Assembly: GCF_000613845.1 (NCBI RefSeq)
Contig: NZ_BAJT01000010.1
Span: 79,179 to 143,178 of the forward strand
DNA: 64,000 bases
Reading direction: 5' to 3'
Source: Asaia astilbis JCM 15831
Lineage (GTDB): Bacteria > Pseudomonadota > Alphaproteobacteria > Acetobacterales > Acetobacteraceae
Position 1 is the first letter of the stretch. Each line of letters begins with the position of its first letter. The translations under genes and the position numbers were made by a program. Below are positions 20,483 to 29,267 of this stretch, piece by piece. Under the pieces are notes generated by a model. That model was given only the letters and a program-made list of their open reading frames with translations. It did no database searches and had not been told where the DNA came from.

Positions 20483-20648
20483 TCGTGCCCTCGGTTATCT
20501 GGCGGTTTTCCCATCATAGACAGACGCTTTTACTGTCGTCCACGTTCATATGAACCAATTGCGGGAAAAATAAGGTAAAGCGCACCGCAATCAGCCTTTT
20601 GTCGTTTTGTCGGCTCTTAGATCTTTGCGATCACCGTTTTCATCCCAT

Positions 20649-21077
20649 ATGGTCTTTCCCATGCACCATCGCACCACAACCTTCGAGATCGTCCCCTCGT
20701 CCGGTACCCGCGTCACCGCTCCCACCGTGACAGGCCCTTCCACTCCGGAAGAGCCGCCCGGCAACACGGAGAACGGTGACGAGTCGCATATCAGCGTTGT
20801 CATTCAGGCCCGTCCCGAAACGCGCCGTCCTGCGATGTATAAAGTATTGATGCTGAATGACGATTACACGCCGATGGAATTCGTCGTGCACGTCCTCGAG
20901 CGCTTTTTTTCCAAGTCCCGGGAAGAGGCAACGAATATCATGCTCAATGTTCACAAGAAAGGCGTAGGCGTGTGCGGCGTCTTCACCTTCGAAGTGGCGG
21001 AAAGCAAGGTAACCCAAGTGATGGATCTTGCACGACAGAACCAGCACCCGTTGCAATGTATGATTGAACAAGCCTGA
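20649..21077 (+). CDS. clpS: ATP-dependent Clp protease adaptor ClpS
   Basis: ClpS binds N-degron substrates and delivers them to ClpAP. The core from '[18 protein letters not shown]' to the end carries the substrate-pocket motif (N-D-D-x-T-x-M) and '[18 protein letters not shown]', the ClpA-contacting part. About 60 disordered residues precede the core, longer than in E. coli. The start is not fixed: ATGs at 20649 and 20661 are both possible, neither with a strong ribosome site, and an upstream start at 20607 is less likely. clpA follows 122 bp downstream in the same direction, the usual pairing. Confidence 0.93.
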   Translation: MVFPMHHRTTTFEIVPSSGTRVTAPTVTGPSTPEEPPGNTENGDESHISVVIQARPETRRPAMYKVLMLNDDYTPMEFVVHVLERFFSKSREEATNIMLNVHKKGVGVCGVFTFEVAESKVTQVMDLARQNQHPLQCMIEQA

Positions 21078-21199
21078 GCCCGGTTCCGACCGCAAGAACC
21101 GCTCGGGATGACCGCAGGTAGATTACTCTTTTACCAAAACAGGATTAGCCTGCATCCTGTCCCGTCGGCCCGTCACACCACACTAAAAGGAGCGCTCCC

Positions 21200-23535
21200 A
21201 TGTTGTCTCGTATGCTCGAACAGACGCTCCATCGTGCCCTCACCCTCGCAGGTGAACGCCGGCATGAATATGCGACGCTCGAACATCTGCTTCTCGCCCT
21301 GACCGAAGACACCGACTCGGTCACGGTGTTCAAGGCCTGTGGCATCGACCTCGATAAGCTGCGCGCCGATCTTACCGAATTTCTCGACAAGGATCTGGCG
21401 GGGCTTGCGTCTGACAGACCGACCGAACCGAAACCGACGGCCGCCTTCCAGCGCGTGATTCAGCGTGCCGCCATTCACGTCCAGTCAACCGGACGTGACG
21501 AGGTCACCGGCGCCAATGTCCTCGTCGCCCTGTTCGCCGAACGGGAAAGCCACGCTGTCTATTTCCTGCAATTGCAGGACATGACACGCCTGGACGCCGT
21601 CAACTTCATCTCGCATGGCATTGCCAAGGCGCCCGACAAGACGACCCGACGCACACCGACGGGCTCACGCGACAAGGAAGAGGGCGAGCGCGAAGAAAAG
21701 CCCGGCAAAGCTCCAAGCCGATGGAAGCTCTTGCAGCCTACTGCGTCGATCTCAACAAGCGCGCCAAGGACGGCAAGATCGACCCACTGATCGGGCGCGA
21801 GAACGAAGTTGAGCGCACCATTCAGATCCTCTGCCGCCGCACGAAAAACAATCCGCTTTATGTCGGCGATCCGGGCGTGGGTAAGACAGCCATTGCCGAA
21901 GGCCTGGCGAAGCGGATTGTCGAGGGCGACGTTCCCGAGGTCCTGCTCGGCGCGACCATTTTCTCGCTCGACATGGGCGCCCTTCTCGCAGGCACGCGCT
22001 ATCGCGGCGATTTCGAAGAACGCCTGAAAGCCGTTGTGACTGAGCTCGACCAGACCCCGGGTGGCGTCCTGTTTATCGATGAAATCCATACCGTCATCGG
22101 TGCGGGGGCAACCTCAGGTGGTGCGATGGATGCCTCGAACCTGCTCAAGCCCGCGCTCGCGGCGGGCACGCTGCGTTGCATCGGATCGACCACCTATAAG
22201 GAATATCGCCAGCATTTCGAGAAGGATCGCGCTTTGGTGCGGCGCTTCCAGAAGATCGACGTGCCCGAGCCCTCGATCAGCGACACGATCAAGATCCTGC
22301 GCGGCCTGAAGGGTAATTATGAACGCCACCACAAGGTGCGTTACACAGACGATGCGCTGAAGGCTGCGGTCGAGCTCTCGGCCAAATACATGAACGACCG
22401 CAAGCTGCCGGATAAGGCAATCGATATCATCGACGAAGCCGGGGCGTCCCGCATGCTCCTGCCCGAGAGCAAGCGCCGCAAGACGATCACGCTTAAGGAT
22501 ATCGAAGAGATCGTCGCCAAGATCGCCCGCATCCCACCCAAATCGGTCTCTACCGATGACCGTGAAACGCTACGCCTTCTGCCCCGCGACCTGAAGAATA
22601 TGGTCTTCGGTCAGGACCGTGCGATTGAATCGCTTACCTCTGCCATCAAGCTGGCCCGTGCCGGGCTGCGCGATGCAGAGAAGCCGATTGGCAATTATCT
22701 GTTCTCGGGTCCGACCGGCGTCGGCAAGACCGAGGTGGCCAAGCAGCTTGCCGCCACTTTGGGCATCGAGCTGATCCGCTTCGATATGTCCGAATATATG
22801 GAACGCCACTCGATCTCACGGTTGATCGGCGCACCTCCAGGCTATGTGGGCTTCGATCAGGGTGGCTTGTTGACCGATGCCATCGATCAGCATCCGCATG
22901 CAGTGCTGCTTCTCGACGAGATCGAAAAGGCTCATCCCGAGCTTTACAACATCCTCTTGCAGGTCATGGATCACGGACGTCTGACCGACCATAACGGCAA
23001 GACGATCGACTTCCGTAATGTGATCCTGATCATGACGACCAATGCTGGGGCCGCCGATCTGAGCAAGGAAGCCGTCGGCTTCGGCCGCAAGGATCGCGTG
23101 GGTGAAGACGAAGATGCGATCAAACGCCTCTTCACGCCTGAGTTCCGCAACCGTCTGGACTCGATCATCCCCTTCGCCAACCTCACGCCTGAGACCGTTG
23201 GCCGCGTGGTGGAGAAGTTCATCCTGCAACTCGAGGCGCAGCTTGCGGATCGCCATGTGACGATCGAAATCACATCAGCGGCCAAGGAATGGCTCGCCGA
23301 GCGTGGCTATGACCGTCACTACGGCGCTCGACCGTTGGGACGTGTCATTCAGGAGAAAATCAAGAAGCCATTGGCGGAAGAGCTTCTCTTTGGCGCACTC
23401 GCCAATGGCGGGGCGGTCAGGATCGGTCTCAAGGAAGACGCGCTTGATTTCGAGTTTCTTGAAGCCGCCTCTCCCGCCAAAAAGCTTGGCGAGGACGAAC
23501 CCGAAGAACGCTCCGAGGTAACCAGCGACAGCTGA
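21200..23535 (+). CDS. clpA: ATP-dependent Clp protease ATP-binding subunit ClpA, frame broken near 21712
   Basis: ClpA unfolds substrates and threads them into ClpP. An AAAAGGAG ribosome site precedes the ATG. The N-domain starts '[19 protein letters not shown]'. After a charged linker ([11 protein letters not shown]) the frame changes at about 21710-21714; one added base joins it to '[17 protein letters not shown]'. AAA-1 has Walker A '[16 protein letters not shown]' and Walker B '[14 protein letters not shown]'. AAA-2 has '[17 protein letters not shown]', '[13 protein letters not shown]' and '[11 protein letters not shown]'. The combined length of ~778 residues is normal for ClpA. It is co-directional with clpS and ends before a strong bidirectional terminator. 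Confidence 0.94.
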
Positions 23536-23558
23536 AACCAAAAACGCGTCCTCTCACT

Positions 23559-23596
23559 CAAGAAAAAGCGGTGGCCTTTGCCACCGCTTTTTCTTG
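23559..23596. terminator. Bidirectional terminator between clpA and the DUF3465 gene
   Basis: A perfect 17-bp inverted repeat (23559-23575 and 23580-23596) with a 4-nt loop carries AAAAA on the left and TTTTT on the right, so it can terminate transcription from both sides. It lies exactly between the converging clpA and DUF3465 genes. Confidence 0.93.
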
Positions 23597-23598
23597 TT

Positions 23599-24081
23599 TT
23601 ACTCGTATTTGATTCCATTGACCTCGACATAGCCCGGGCTGGCCCAGTGGCGCCCGGTGCCATGATGGGTCCAGTCAATTCCCTGACTGCGTGCTGAGTC
23701 GAAATAATAGCGCCCGACAACCTCTACCTTGTCACCAGGCTTGACCCACGCCCATTGAGGCGCCTGCATCCGATCCAGATCGGACACAATCCGTATCAGG
23801 TGACCGTCCGCAACCTGCATCACGAAATATCCGTGCACACCGCTGCGGGTCCGGCGTGATCGCTGCGTCACCGAAACAACCTGACCGCAGACATGCTCCG
23901 GCAGATCGCCCCTTGTCGGGCCATTCTGGATAAATCCGGCCTGATCGGAGAGAAATTTCTGGTTGTCGCACTGCGCTGGCGCCATCAGAGCTTGGGCCTG
24001 CGCTGGCTGATAGACCGCTAACAAGCCAGCAAGAGCGCAAACGCTCAAGCCTGCGTAGCGACGTATGAGAGAGCCGCTCAC
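23599..24081 (-). CDS. DUF3465 domain secreted protein
   Basis: A 160-residue protein with a signal peptide (hydrophobic 'GLSVCALAGLLAVY', then AQAQA). The mature part has the DUF3465 pattern: 'VCGQVVSVTQRSRRTRSG', a G-x-L-I-R-I strand, 'DKVEVVGRYYF' and the diagnostic 'DWTHHGTGRHWASPGYVEV'. The function of the family is unknown; the OB-like layout may bind nucleic acid or another ligand, which is speculation. The GTG start overlaps the TGA of the DUF2945 gene (GTGA), so the two are probably translated together. Confidence 0.85.
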   Translation of the reverse strand: MSGSLIRRYAGLSVCALAGLLAVYQPAQAQALMAPAQCDNQKFLSDQAGFIQNGPTRGDLPEHVCGQVVSVTQRSRRTRSGVHGYFVMQVADGHLIRIVSDLDRMQAPQWAWVKPGDKVEVVGRYYFDSARSQGIDWTHHGTGRHWASPGYVEVNGIKYE

Positions 24082-24290
24082 GCCTTGTGCACCGTATCAG
24101 GCTTATGGGCAGCCTTGGCGCCTGTCTTGTCGCTCTCAACCAGAATTTTAGGATTATCCTCCGAAGCCTTGATCTCGTTATTCTTGATCTTCATCGGTTC
24201 GGTCACGGTTTCGACCACGTGTCCGTGTGTCTCGCCATTTCTGGTGTTCCAGGTGACATCGTCACCTTTCTTGAAATCTTCCGCCGACAT
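24078..24290 (-). CDS. DUF2945 (Hva1-TUDOR) small protein
   Basis: From the ATG at 24290, preceded by GAGGAG, it has 70 residues. The pattern 'FKKGDDVTWNTRNGETHG', followed by a K-x-N-x-E-I-x-A-S-E-D-N-P stretch and V-E-S-D-K-T-G-A-K-A-x-H-K, matches the Hva1_TUDOR/DUF2945 family, a short SH3-like barrel often linked to stress conditions. The molecular role is not established. It overlaps the secreted DUF3465 gene by four bases. Confidence 0.85.
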   Translation of the reverse strand: MSAEDFKKGDDVTWNTRNGETHGHVVETVTEPMKIKNNEIKASEDNPKILVESDKTGAKAAHKPDTVHKA

Positions 24291-24369
24291 GGTGATGCTC
24301 CTCAACACTGTGCTGAGCGAACGCTCGGAGAGGCATCGTCGTTGCCCGTCACGCTATCGATGGACATAA

Positions 24370-24397
24370 AAAAACCGCCCTAGAGAGGGCAGTTTTT
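24370..24397 (-). terminator. Terminator downstream of the HAD gene
   Basis: A 12-bp stem with one mismatch (24370-24381 against 24386-24397, loop AGAG) is followed on the minus strand by TTTTTTTATG. It lies about 20 bp after the HAD stop and upstream of DUF2945. Confidence 0.82.
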
Positions 24398-24418
24398 CCA
24401 CGGCGATGACTATGACGA

Positions 24419-25158
24419 TCAGGCAGCGATCGAGCGTGCTTTCGCCTGTGCGTCGATGATCTTCTTCAGAATCACCGGGAACTCGGAGAGATGACCGATG
24501 CGCAGCAGGCCAGGCCAGCTCGGAGCGGGCTTTTCGAGATCACGGAGCAGCACACAGGCCATGCCAGCACGACGGGCCGCTTCCGCACCTGTGTCGGAAT
24601 CTTCAAGCACGATGCAATGCTCCGGGCCAACACCTTCAACCTCTGCCGCATGCAGATAGAGGTCGGGGCGGGGCTTCGGCATGTCGAGATCGCGACCTGA
24701 GTGGATCCGCTCATCCTCAAGCAGCTCGTCCAGCCCGGTGCTGGAGAACTTGGCTTCCATTTCCGCACCAGAAGAGTTGGAACCGATGCGGATCGAAGGC
24801 CGAGATCATGAACGCGCTGCAGCATCTCATGCGCACCGTCGATGGTCTCGGCTTCCGTTTCCATCATCTTGACAATGCGATCCTGCATCATCATGTCCCA
24901 GTTCGCTGGCATTTCCTTGCCCGTCTCACGCCCGATGCGCTCGCCAATCTTGACCAGCTCGCCGCCGGTAAAGATCTTGTGGGCTTCCTCGTTGGAGAGT
25001 TCCCAACCGTGGTTGCGCGCTTCTTCAGCCATTTTGGCGGTGGAAAGATGTTCGCCGTCAACAAGAACGCCATCGCAATCGAAAATAACGAGCTTCAGCT
25101 CACCGTCTTCGCGCAGAGCGGCAGGAATGTCTGTTTCATGGGCAGGGGATACGGTCAT
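24419..25158 (-). CDS. HAD-superfamily (IA) sugar-phosphatase-like hydrolase, frame broken near 24798
   Basis: The N-terminal half, from the ATG at 25158 (GAGAGGAC ribosome site), has HAD motif I 'LVIFDCDGVLVDGEHLS'. The frame changes at about 24795-24802, after 'HDLGLR'; one added base gives the motif II region SNSS. The second half has motif III in 'MPKPRPDLYLHAAE' and motif IV in 'IVLEDSDTGAEAARRAGM'. Combined length ~246 residues. Relatives dephosphorylate small phospho-sugars or polyol phosphates; which one is unknown. The polyol dehydrogenase 2.3 kb away makes a polyol link attractive but unproven. It is monocistronic with its own terminator. Confidence 0.85.
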
Positions 25159-25811
25159 GGTTTGTCCTCTCGACGTGCGAGGAGGCGCCATTTGACGCTT
25201 TTCGCACTCAGGGTTGGGGCAATCACGAAATCGTGTGTATGCGGTTAACATAGACGTCTTCGCATAAATTTCAAGGATAAAATGTCAAAACCTGCCTGAC
25301 ATCTCAGAACTGACAGAATGATCAGAGCTCAAAGTGTTGTCTCACGTGAAGACTCTTCGGGATAAGAATATTCATTCTATCTTTATTGATAATCTCGTTC
25401 TTATATTTATTATGAAAATACAGTAAGGATTAGGCGTTTTCGTGATTTTTTTATTACACGCCTCTTATACCCTCTGAGGAGAAAGGCTTCAGCCGCCGCC
25501 TCTTCACCTACTCCCTGAGCAGATCAGAGGCGCGTTGGGGAGCGCTTTGACGCCATATTTTCTTCAAGAACTTCATCGTGAAAAGCGCGTCCCCGAACCT
25601 GCGGTTTTGCGACGATAAGGTGAAATTTCTGTCGTACAGACGTCACATTGCGAGGGGGGGTATTGCCTTGTTTTCACCACACCGAGGATCAATTCCCCAA
25701 GGACATCATCGCTCGAATGAGGCCATCCGGCCCTGAGGATTCAAGACAGTCAGCCATGATCCTCTGGCTCTTCCGAGCCTCCCATCGCGGAACGAGACTC
25801 TCAGAAACTAT
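25159..25811. other. Intergenic region, AT-rich core, no gene seen
   Basis: About 650 bp without a convincing reading frame. Its 25260-25470 part is clearly AT-rich compared with the surroundings. A loose inverted repeat AGGCGT / ACGCCT encloses a T-rich segment at about 25432-25464. The upstream regions of the HAD gene and any small RNA would lie here, but I cannot support a specific element. Confidence 0.4.
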
Positions 25812-26090
25812 CTACTGATTTGTGGCGGCGCGACGATCATGATGCGCGGCCCGGAAGAGCGTCCATTCTTCGACAATGCGACCGTAAGCGAGGTGGCAGT
25901 AACCGACCTCCCCGTCTTTTTCTCGCCGGATCTCAAGCTTACCCCCCTGCTCCTTGCAATATACCGATGCAGGGTTTGCGAGCATGGCGTGAGACGGCTT
26001 GCTGCTTTTTTCAGCGCAACCGCAAAGCAGGGCAGTCGTCACCATCATAAGACCGATCCGGCCGGAGATCCGTGCGAGGATACGGGTCAT
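25812..26090 (-). CDS. DUF333 lipoprotein
   Basis: From the ATG at 26090 it has 92 residues. A short signal sequence ends in lipobox LCGC, so the mature protein is lipidated on that Cys. It is followed by the DUF333 pattern 'ANPASVYCKEQGGKLEIRR' and a second Cys-containing 'GYCHLAYGRIVEEWTLFR'. DUF333 proteins are small envelope lipoproteins, sometimes labelled hemolysin-like, and some relatives act as protease inhibitors; no activity is claimed here. It is flanked by non-coding DNA on both sides. Confidence 0.82.
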   Translation of the reverse strand: MTRILARISGRIGLMMVTTALLCGCAEKSSKPSHAMLANPASVYCKEQGGKLEIRREKDGEVGYCHLAYGRIVEEWTLFRAAHHDRRAATNQ

Positions 26091-26565
26091 CGGAGTGTGC
26101 TCCAATCCAGTTTTGCCTGTCATGCAGACACCCTACCACGGCACCGCGAGGCGAAGGCAACCCCGGTAAAGCCTCCTAAGCGGTTGCTGAAAAGCACTTC
26201 AAAGAGAAGCTCCCTGCAAGAACGCGCCCTCACACCATGAGAGCCTCAGGCACATATCCCGAAGGCCTGGACAATCAATTGAGGGAGATTATTGCGACTT
26301 GAAACGTCGATTTCAGGGGCCAATGCAGCACATCCGGCAAGACCGGATTACTCCCCTACAGCACAGCATCTTACTGGCGCACTGTAACGACGATTTTGCA
26401 TCACCTCAAAGTCACATTTAAATGCTCAAATAAATCACTAATACATGATGCAAAGCACATGAAATTGTTCGGTCGTCCCCTTTCGCAGGATCATATTCCC
26501 TCGTTCAATCAACACTTTCAGTGGCGCACTTTTGCGGCACGCCTTGGTCGCGATGGAGACGTAAA
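26091..26565 (+). promoter_or_regulatory. Upstream region of the SDR operon with a split inverted repeat
   Basis: No gene is supported in this 475-bp stretch. A 9-bp inverted repeat, TTTGCATCA (26395-26403) and TGATGCAAA (26446-26454), is spaced by 42 bp in an AT-rich segment about 115 bp upstream of the SDR start. TGGCGCACT also occurs twice directly (near 26374 and 26522). These may be operator sites for control of the polyol genes (inference). Confidence 0.4.
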
Positions 26566-27357
26566 ATGGATCTGGGCCTCAGGAACAAAGTGGCGGTCGT
26601 CACGGGTGGCAGTGTCGGCATAGGTCTCGCAGTCGCCGAGGGACTGGCGCGTGAAGGCGCTCACATCGTCATGGTGGCACGCGACCAGAACCGACTAGCT
26701 ACGGCCGCCCGCGACCTCGCTGATCGGCATGGCGTACGTTGTCTGCCTGTCTCCGCTGATGTCGCGACCTGCGACGGCATAGCGAGTATCGTAAGCCAGA
26801 CTGAAGAGGCCTTTGGCGGCGCAGACATCCTCATCAACAATGCTGGCACCGGATCGAACGAAACGATTATGGAAGCTGCTGACGAGAAATGGCAGTTTTA
26901 CTGGGAACTTCACGTTATGGCGGCGGTTCGTCTAGCGCGGGGACTGGTCCCCGGCATGAGAAAGCGCGGCGGTGGAGCAATCATCCATAATGCCTCGATC
27001 TGTGCCGCGCAGCCTCTCTGGTACGAACCGATCTACAACGTCACCAAGGCAGCTTTGATGATGTTCTCCAAAACGCTTTCCACCGAAGTCATCAAGGATA
27101 ATATCAGGGTGAATTGCGTCAATCCCGGTCTGATTCTGACACCTGACTGGGTGAAGACCGCCAAGCAGCTGACGACAGAAACCGGGGGTGACTGGGAGGG
27201 CTATCTGCAATCCGTCGCTGAAGAACATGCTCCGATCAAACGGTTCGGATCGCCCGAAGAACTGGCCAATTTCTTCGTCTTCCTCTGCTCGGACAATGCT
27301 TCTTACAGCGTCGGCTCATCCTATTTTGTCGATGGAGGCATGCTCAAGACTCTTTGA
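26566..27357 (+). CDS. SDR family oxidoreductase (3-oxoacyl-ACP reductase-like)
   Basis: From the ATG at 26566, which follows GGAG, it has 263 residues. The classical SDR features are TGGSVGIG (NAD(P) binding), NNAG in 'ADILINNAGTGSNE', an N-A-S strand, catalytic Tyr-x3-Lys in 'YNVTKAALMMFSKTL' and 'RVNCVNPGLILTPDW'. The C-terminus 'VGSSYFVDGGMLKTL' is typical of many polyol and keto-acyl SDRs. The substrate is not readable. Its partner 98 bp downstream is a xylitol dehydrogenase look-alike, so a sugar or polyol substrate is the more likely guess. Both are read from one probable promoter region. Confidence 0.85.
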   Translation: MDLGLRNKVAVVTGGSVGIGLAVAEGLAREGAHIVMVARDQNRLATAARDLADRHGVRCLPVSADVATCDGIASIVSQTEEAFGGADILINNAGTGSNETIMEAADEKWQFYWELHVMAAVRLARGLVPGMRKRGGGAIIHNASICAAQPLWYEPIYNVTKAALMMFSKTLSTEVIKDNIRVNCVNPGLILTPDWVKTAKQLTTETGGDWEGYLQSVAEEHAPIKRFGSPEELANFFVFLCSDNASYSVGSSYFVDGGMLKTL

Positions 27358-27455
27358 ACCAGCGCGCGCAGCCAAGCTCTTTACCGATGGTTTAAGGTCT
27401 CGGGACGCGCCATTCCTCGCACAGAGTCGGATGACGCCAAAAAGGAAAATAATCG

Positions 27456-28256
27456 ATGAGTGATACCAAACGCTTTGCTGGAAAAACCGCCCTGGTCACA
27501 GGAGCTGCAGGCAATATCGGTCTTGCCGTTGCCCGCCGCCTCGCCAAGGAGGGGAGCCACATCGTTCTGCTCGATCTTGACCAGGCCAAGCTCGATGAGG
27601 CCGCCAAGGGCTTTGCGGAACACGGAGTGAAGGTCAAAACGGTCGTGTGCGACGTGACCAACTACACCAGTGTCGAAGAGGCTGTAGAGTACGCAGAGAA
27701 ATCAGTCGGACCAATCGACTTCCTGTTCAACAACGCTGGCTATCAGGGCGCTTTTTCACCCGTTCAGGATTACCCGGTCGAAGATTTTCAGCGCGTCGTC
27801 AATATCGATCTGGTCGGCGCATTCCACGTTTTGCGGGCAGTCTCTCGCCGAATGATCGAACGTCGCTCGGGAAGCATCGTCAACACATCGAGTATGGCAG
27901 GCCTGCAGGGCCCTCCGAACATGGCAGCTTATGGCGCGTCGAAATTTGGCGTGGTTGGCCTGACCCAGGTCGCCTCGAAGGATCTGGCGCCCCATAATAT
28001 CCGCGTCAACGGGATTGCCCCGGCACTCATGGGCCCCGGCTTCATGTGGGATCGCCAGACGGAACTCCAGGCCGCGACCAACACCCAGTATTTCTCAACC
28101 GATCCGGAAAAGGTGAAGGTCGAAATGGTTGCAGGCGTGCCGATGCGCCGACTGGGAGACATCGAGGAGATTCCGGGAACGGTTTCCTTCCTGCTCAGCG
28201 AAGATTCGAGCTACATCACGGGTGTTACCCTGCCAATCTCAGGCGGCATTCTCTAG
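27456..28256 (+). CDS. xdh: NAD-dependent xylitol dehydrogenase (SDR), Gluconobacter type
   Basis: The 266-residue protein resembles the Gluconobacter oxydans NAD-dependent xylitol dehydrogenase as I recall it: 'LVTGAAGNIGLAVARRLA', 'DFLFNNAGYQGAFSPVQDYP', 'NTSSMAGLQGPPNMAAYGAS', 'MGPGFMWDRQTELQA', 'QYFSTDP' and 'VPMRRLGDIEEIPG'. It interconverts xylitol and D-xylulose in the cytosol, feeding pentose metabolism; this assignment rests on family knowledge. The catalytic Tyr-x3-Lys is YGASK. It lies 98 bp after another SDR in the same direction, probably the same transcript, and is followed by a hairpin at 28264-28295. Confidence 0.85.
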   Translation: MSDTKRFAGKTALVTGAAGNIGLAVARRLAKEGSHIVLLDLDQAKLDEAAKGFAEHGVKVKTVVCDVTNYTSVEEAVEYAEKSVGPIDFLFNNAGYQGAFSPVQDYPVEDFQRVVNIDLVGAFHVLRAVSRRMIERRSGSIVNTSSMAGLQGPPNMAAYGASKFGVVGLTQVASKDLAPHNIRVNGIAPALMGPGFMWDRQTELQAATNTQYFSTDPEKVKVEMVAGVPMRRLGDIEEIPGTVSFLLSEDSSYITGVTLPISGGIL

Positions 28257-28759
28257 TCGCTATAACCTCATGCCTGCTCACACGGGCATGAGGTTCTGGA
28301 AGACACAAGCACCAGGCAGGCGAAGCCTTCAAATTTCTCTGATACAGCCGCAAGCGGAAGAGTAAGCGGAGGCTCAATCGACTTCTGAACATCGAAATAG
28401 TGCCCCCATTCTTGTGATCTCAGATGAGTGTTATCTGCCGACCTATCTGAAGCTTTATATCAAGCATGACAGGCTGAAAGCTCAAGCGCTCTGCAAGCTT
28501 TGTGCGCCCTGAATTCGAAGGGATCTCCTAGGAAACACGCCTCGGATATTCCAATCACGCTGCACCGTCTCAACAAAGCAGAAGCCCAGCAGACAAGGCT
28601 GTCTATCGCGCTCTAGGCCGATCCACCCTGACCGTCCAAGCGCCAGCCTCACCGCCCCATCGCCAAGGCTGACGTGTCAGATCAGGAGAGAGAGACAAAA
28701 CCAGCTACACCACTAAAATCGATGGCGCGACAGTCAGGCGAGCTAAGTAGCCTCTATTA
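28257..28759. other. Intergenic stretch after xdh, no gene seen
   Basis: Apart from the hairpin at its left end, I see no supported coding or RNA feature in these ~500 bp. Stops occur in all frames and the base usage is unlike the neighbouring genes. It may be decayed sequence at the border of the accessory stretch that extends to the tRNA at 33800. Confidence 0.4.
28264..28295 (+). terminator. Hairpin after xdh, probable terminator
   Basis: A perfect 11-bp stem (AACCTCATGCC at 28264-28274, GGCATGAGGTT at 28285-28295) starts eight bases after the xdh stop. The T-tail is poor (CTGG follows), so termination efficiency is uncertain. Confidence 0.55.
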
Positions 28760-29089
28760 TCAAGGGGTCGCGCAGACCGCGTAGACGCGCAATGTCAAAT
28801 CGACCTCGGATATTCCGCCGACTTCCCAGCCGGATGAAGTCGGATCTGAATGCGTGACGATATAGGTTGGAATGTCCCAACCAAGGCCGTTAACGCGCAT
28901 CCATCCATTTCCTGAGATTATATTCCACCCACCTCCAACTGGTGAAAAGCCACCCGGACATGATGCCGTAGCCGTTGACTGTGCCCCTCTAGAATAGTGC
29001 TGATCGGTCGTCACGACGCGATAATTTGCCGCCATTGCGCTGGCAGATGAACCCACGAGCATAGTGGCGAGAAGAAAATATTTTAACAT
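28760..29089 (-). CDS. Small secreted protein of unknown function
   Basis: A 109-residue protein with a clear signal peptide (MLKYFLLATMLVGSS, then AMAAN). The mature part has the pattern 'ASCPGGFSPVGGGWN', then S-x-P-T-S-S-G-W-E-V and a C-terminal V-Y-A-V-C. This C-P-x-G-n-G-G-G-W...VYAxC arrangement recurs in small exported bacterial proteins, with the two cysteines probably disulfide-bonded. No function is known to me. It is isolated, with AT-rich DNA on both sides, and may be part of a variable locus. Confidence 0.65.
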   Translation of the reverse strand: MLKYFLLATMLVGSSASAMAANYRVVTTDQHYSRGAQSTATASCPGGFSPVGGGWNIISGNGWMRVNGLGWDIPTYIVTHSDPTSSGWEVGGISEVDLTLRVYAVCATP

Positions 29090-29267
29090 TAAAGAATCCT
29101 TTGAAAAACCTCCATCATCACCTGATGGACATAAGTAATTATACGAATATATTTATGTTTGTAAATGTTTATTTCATTAAATCATAAGGGACGACTCTTA
29201 TATATTTATAGAGCTGACAATCGGTCATATTTGTTGTTTATTTATACTGAATATTCCTGTCTTATTT

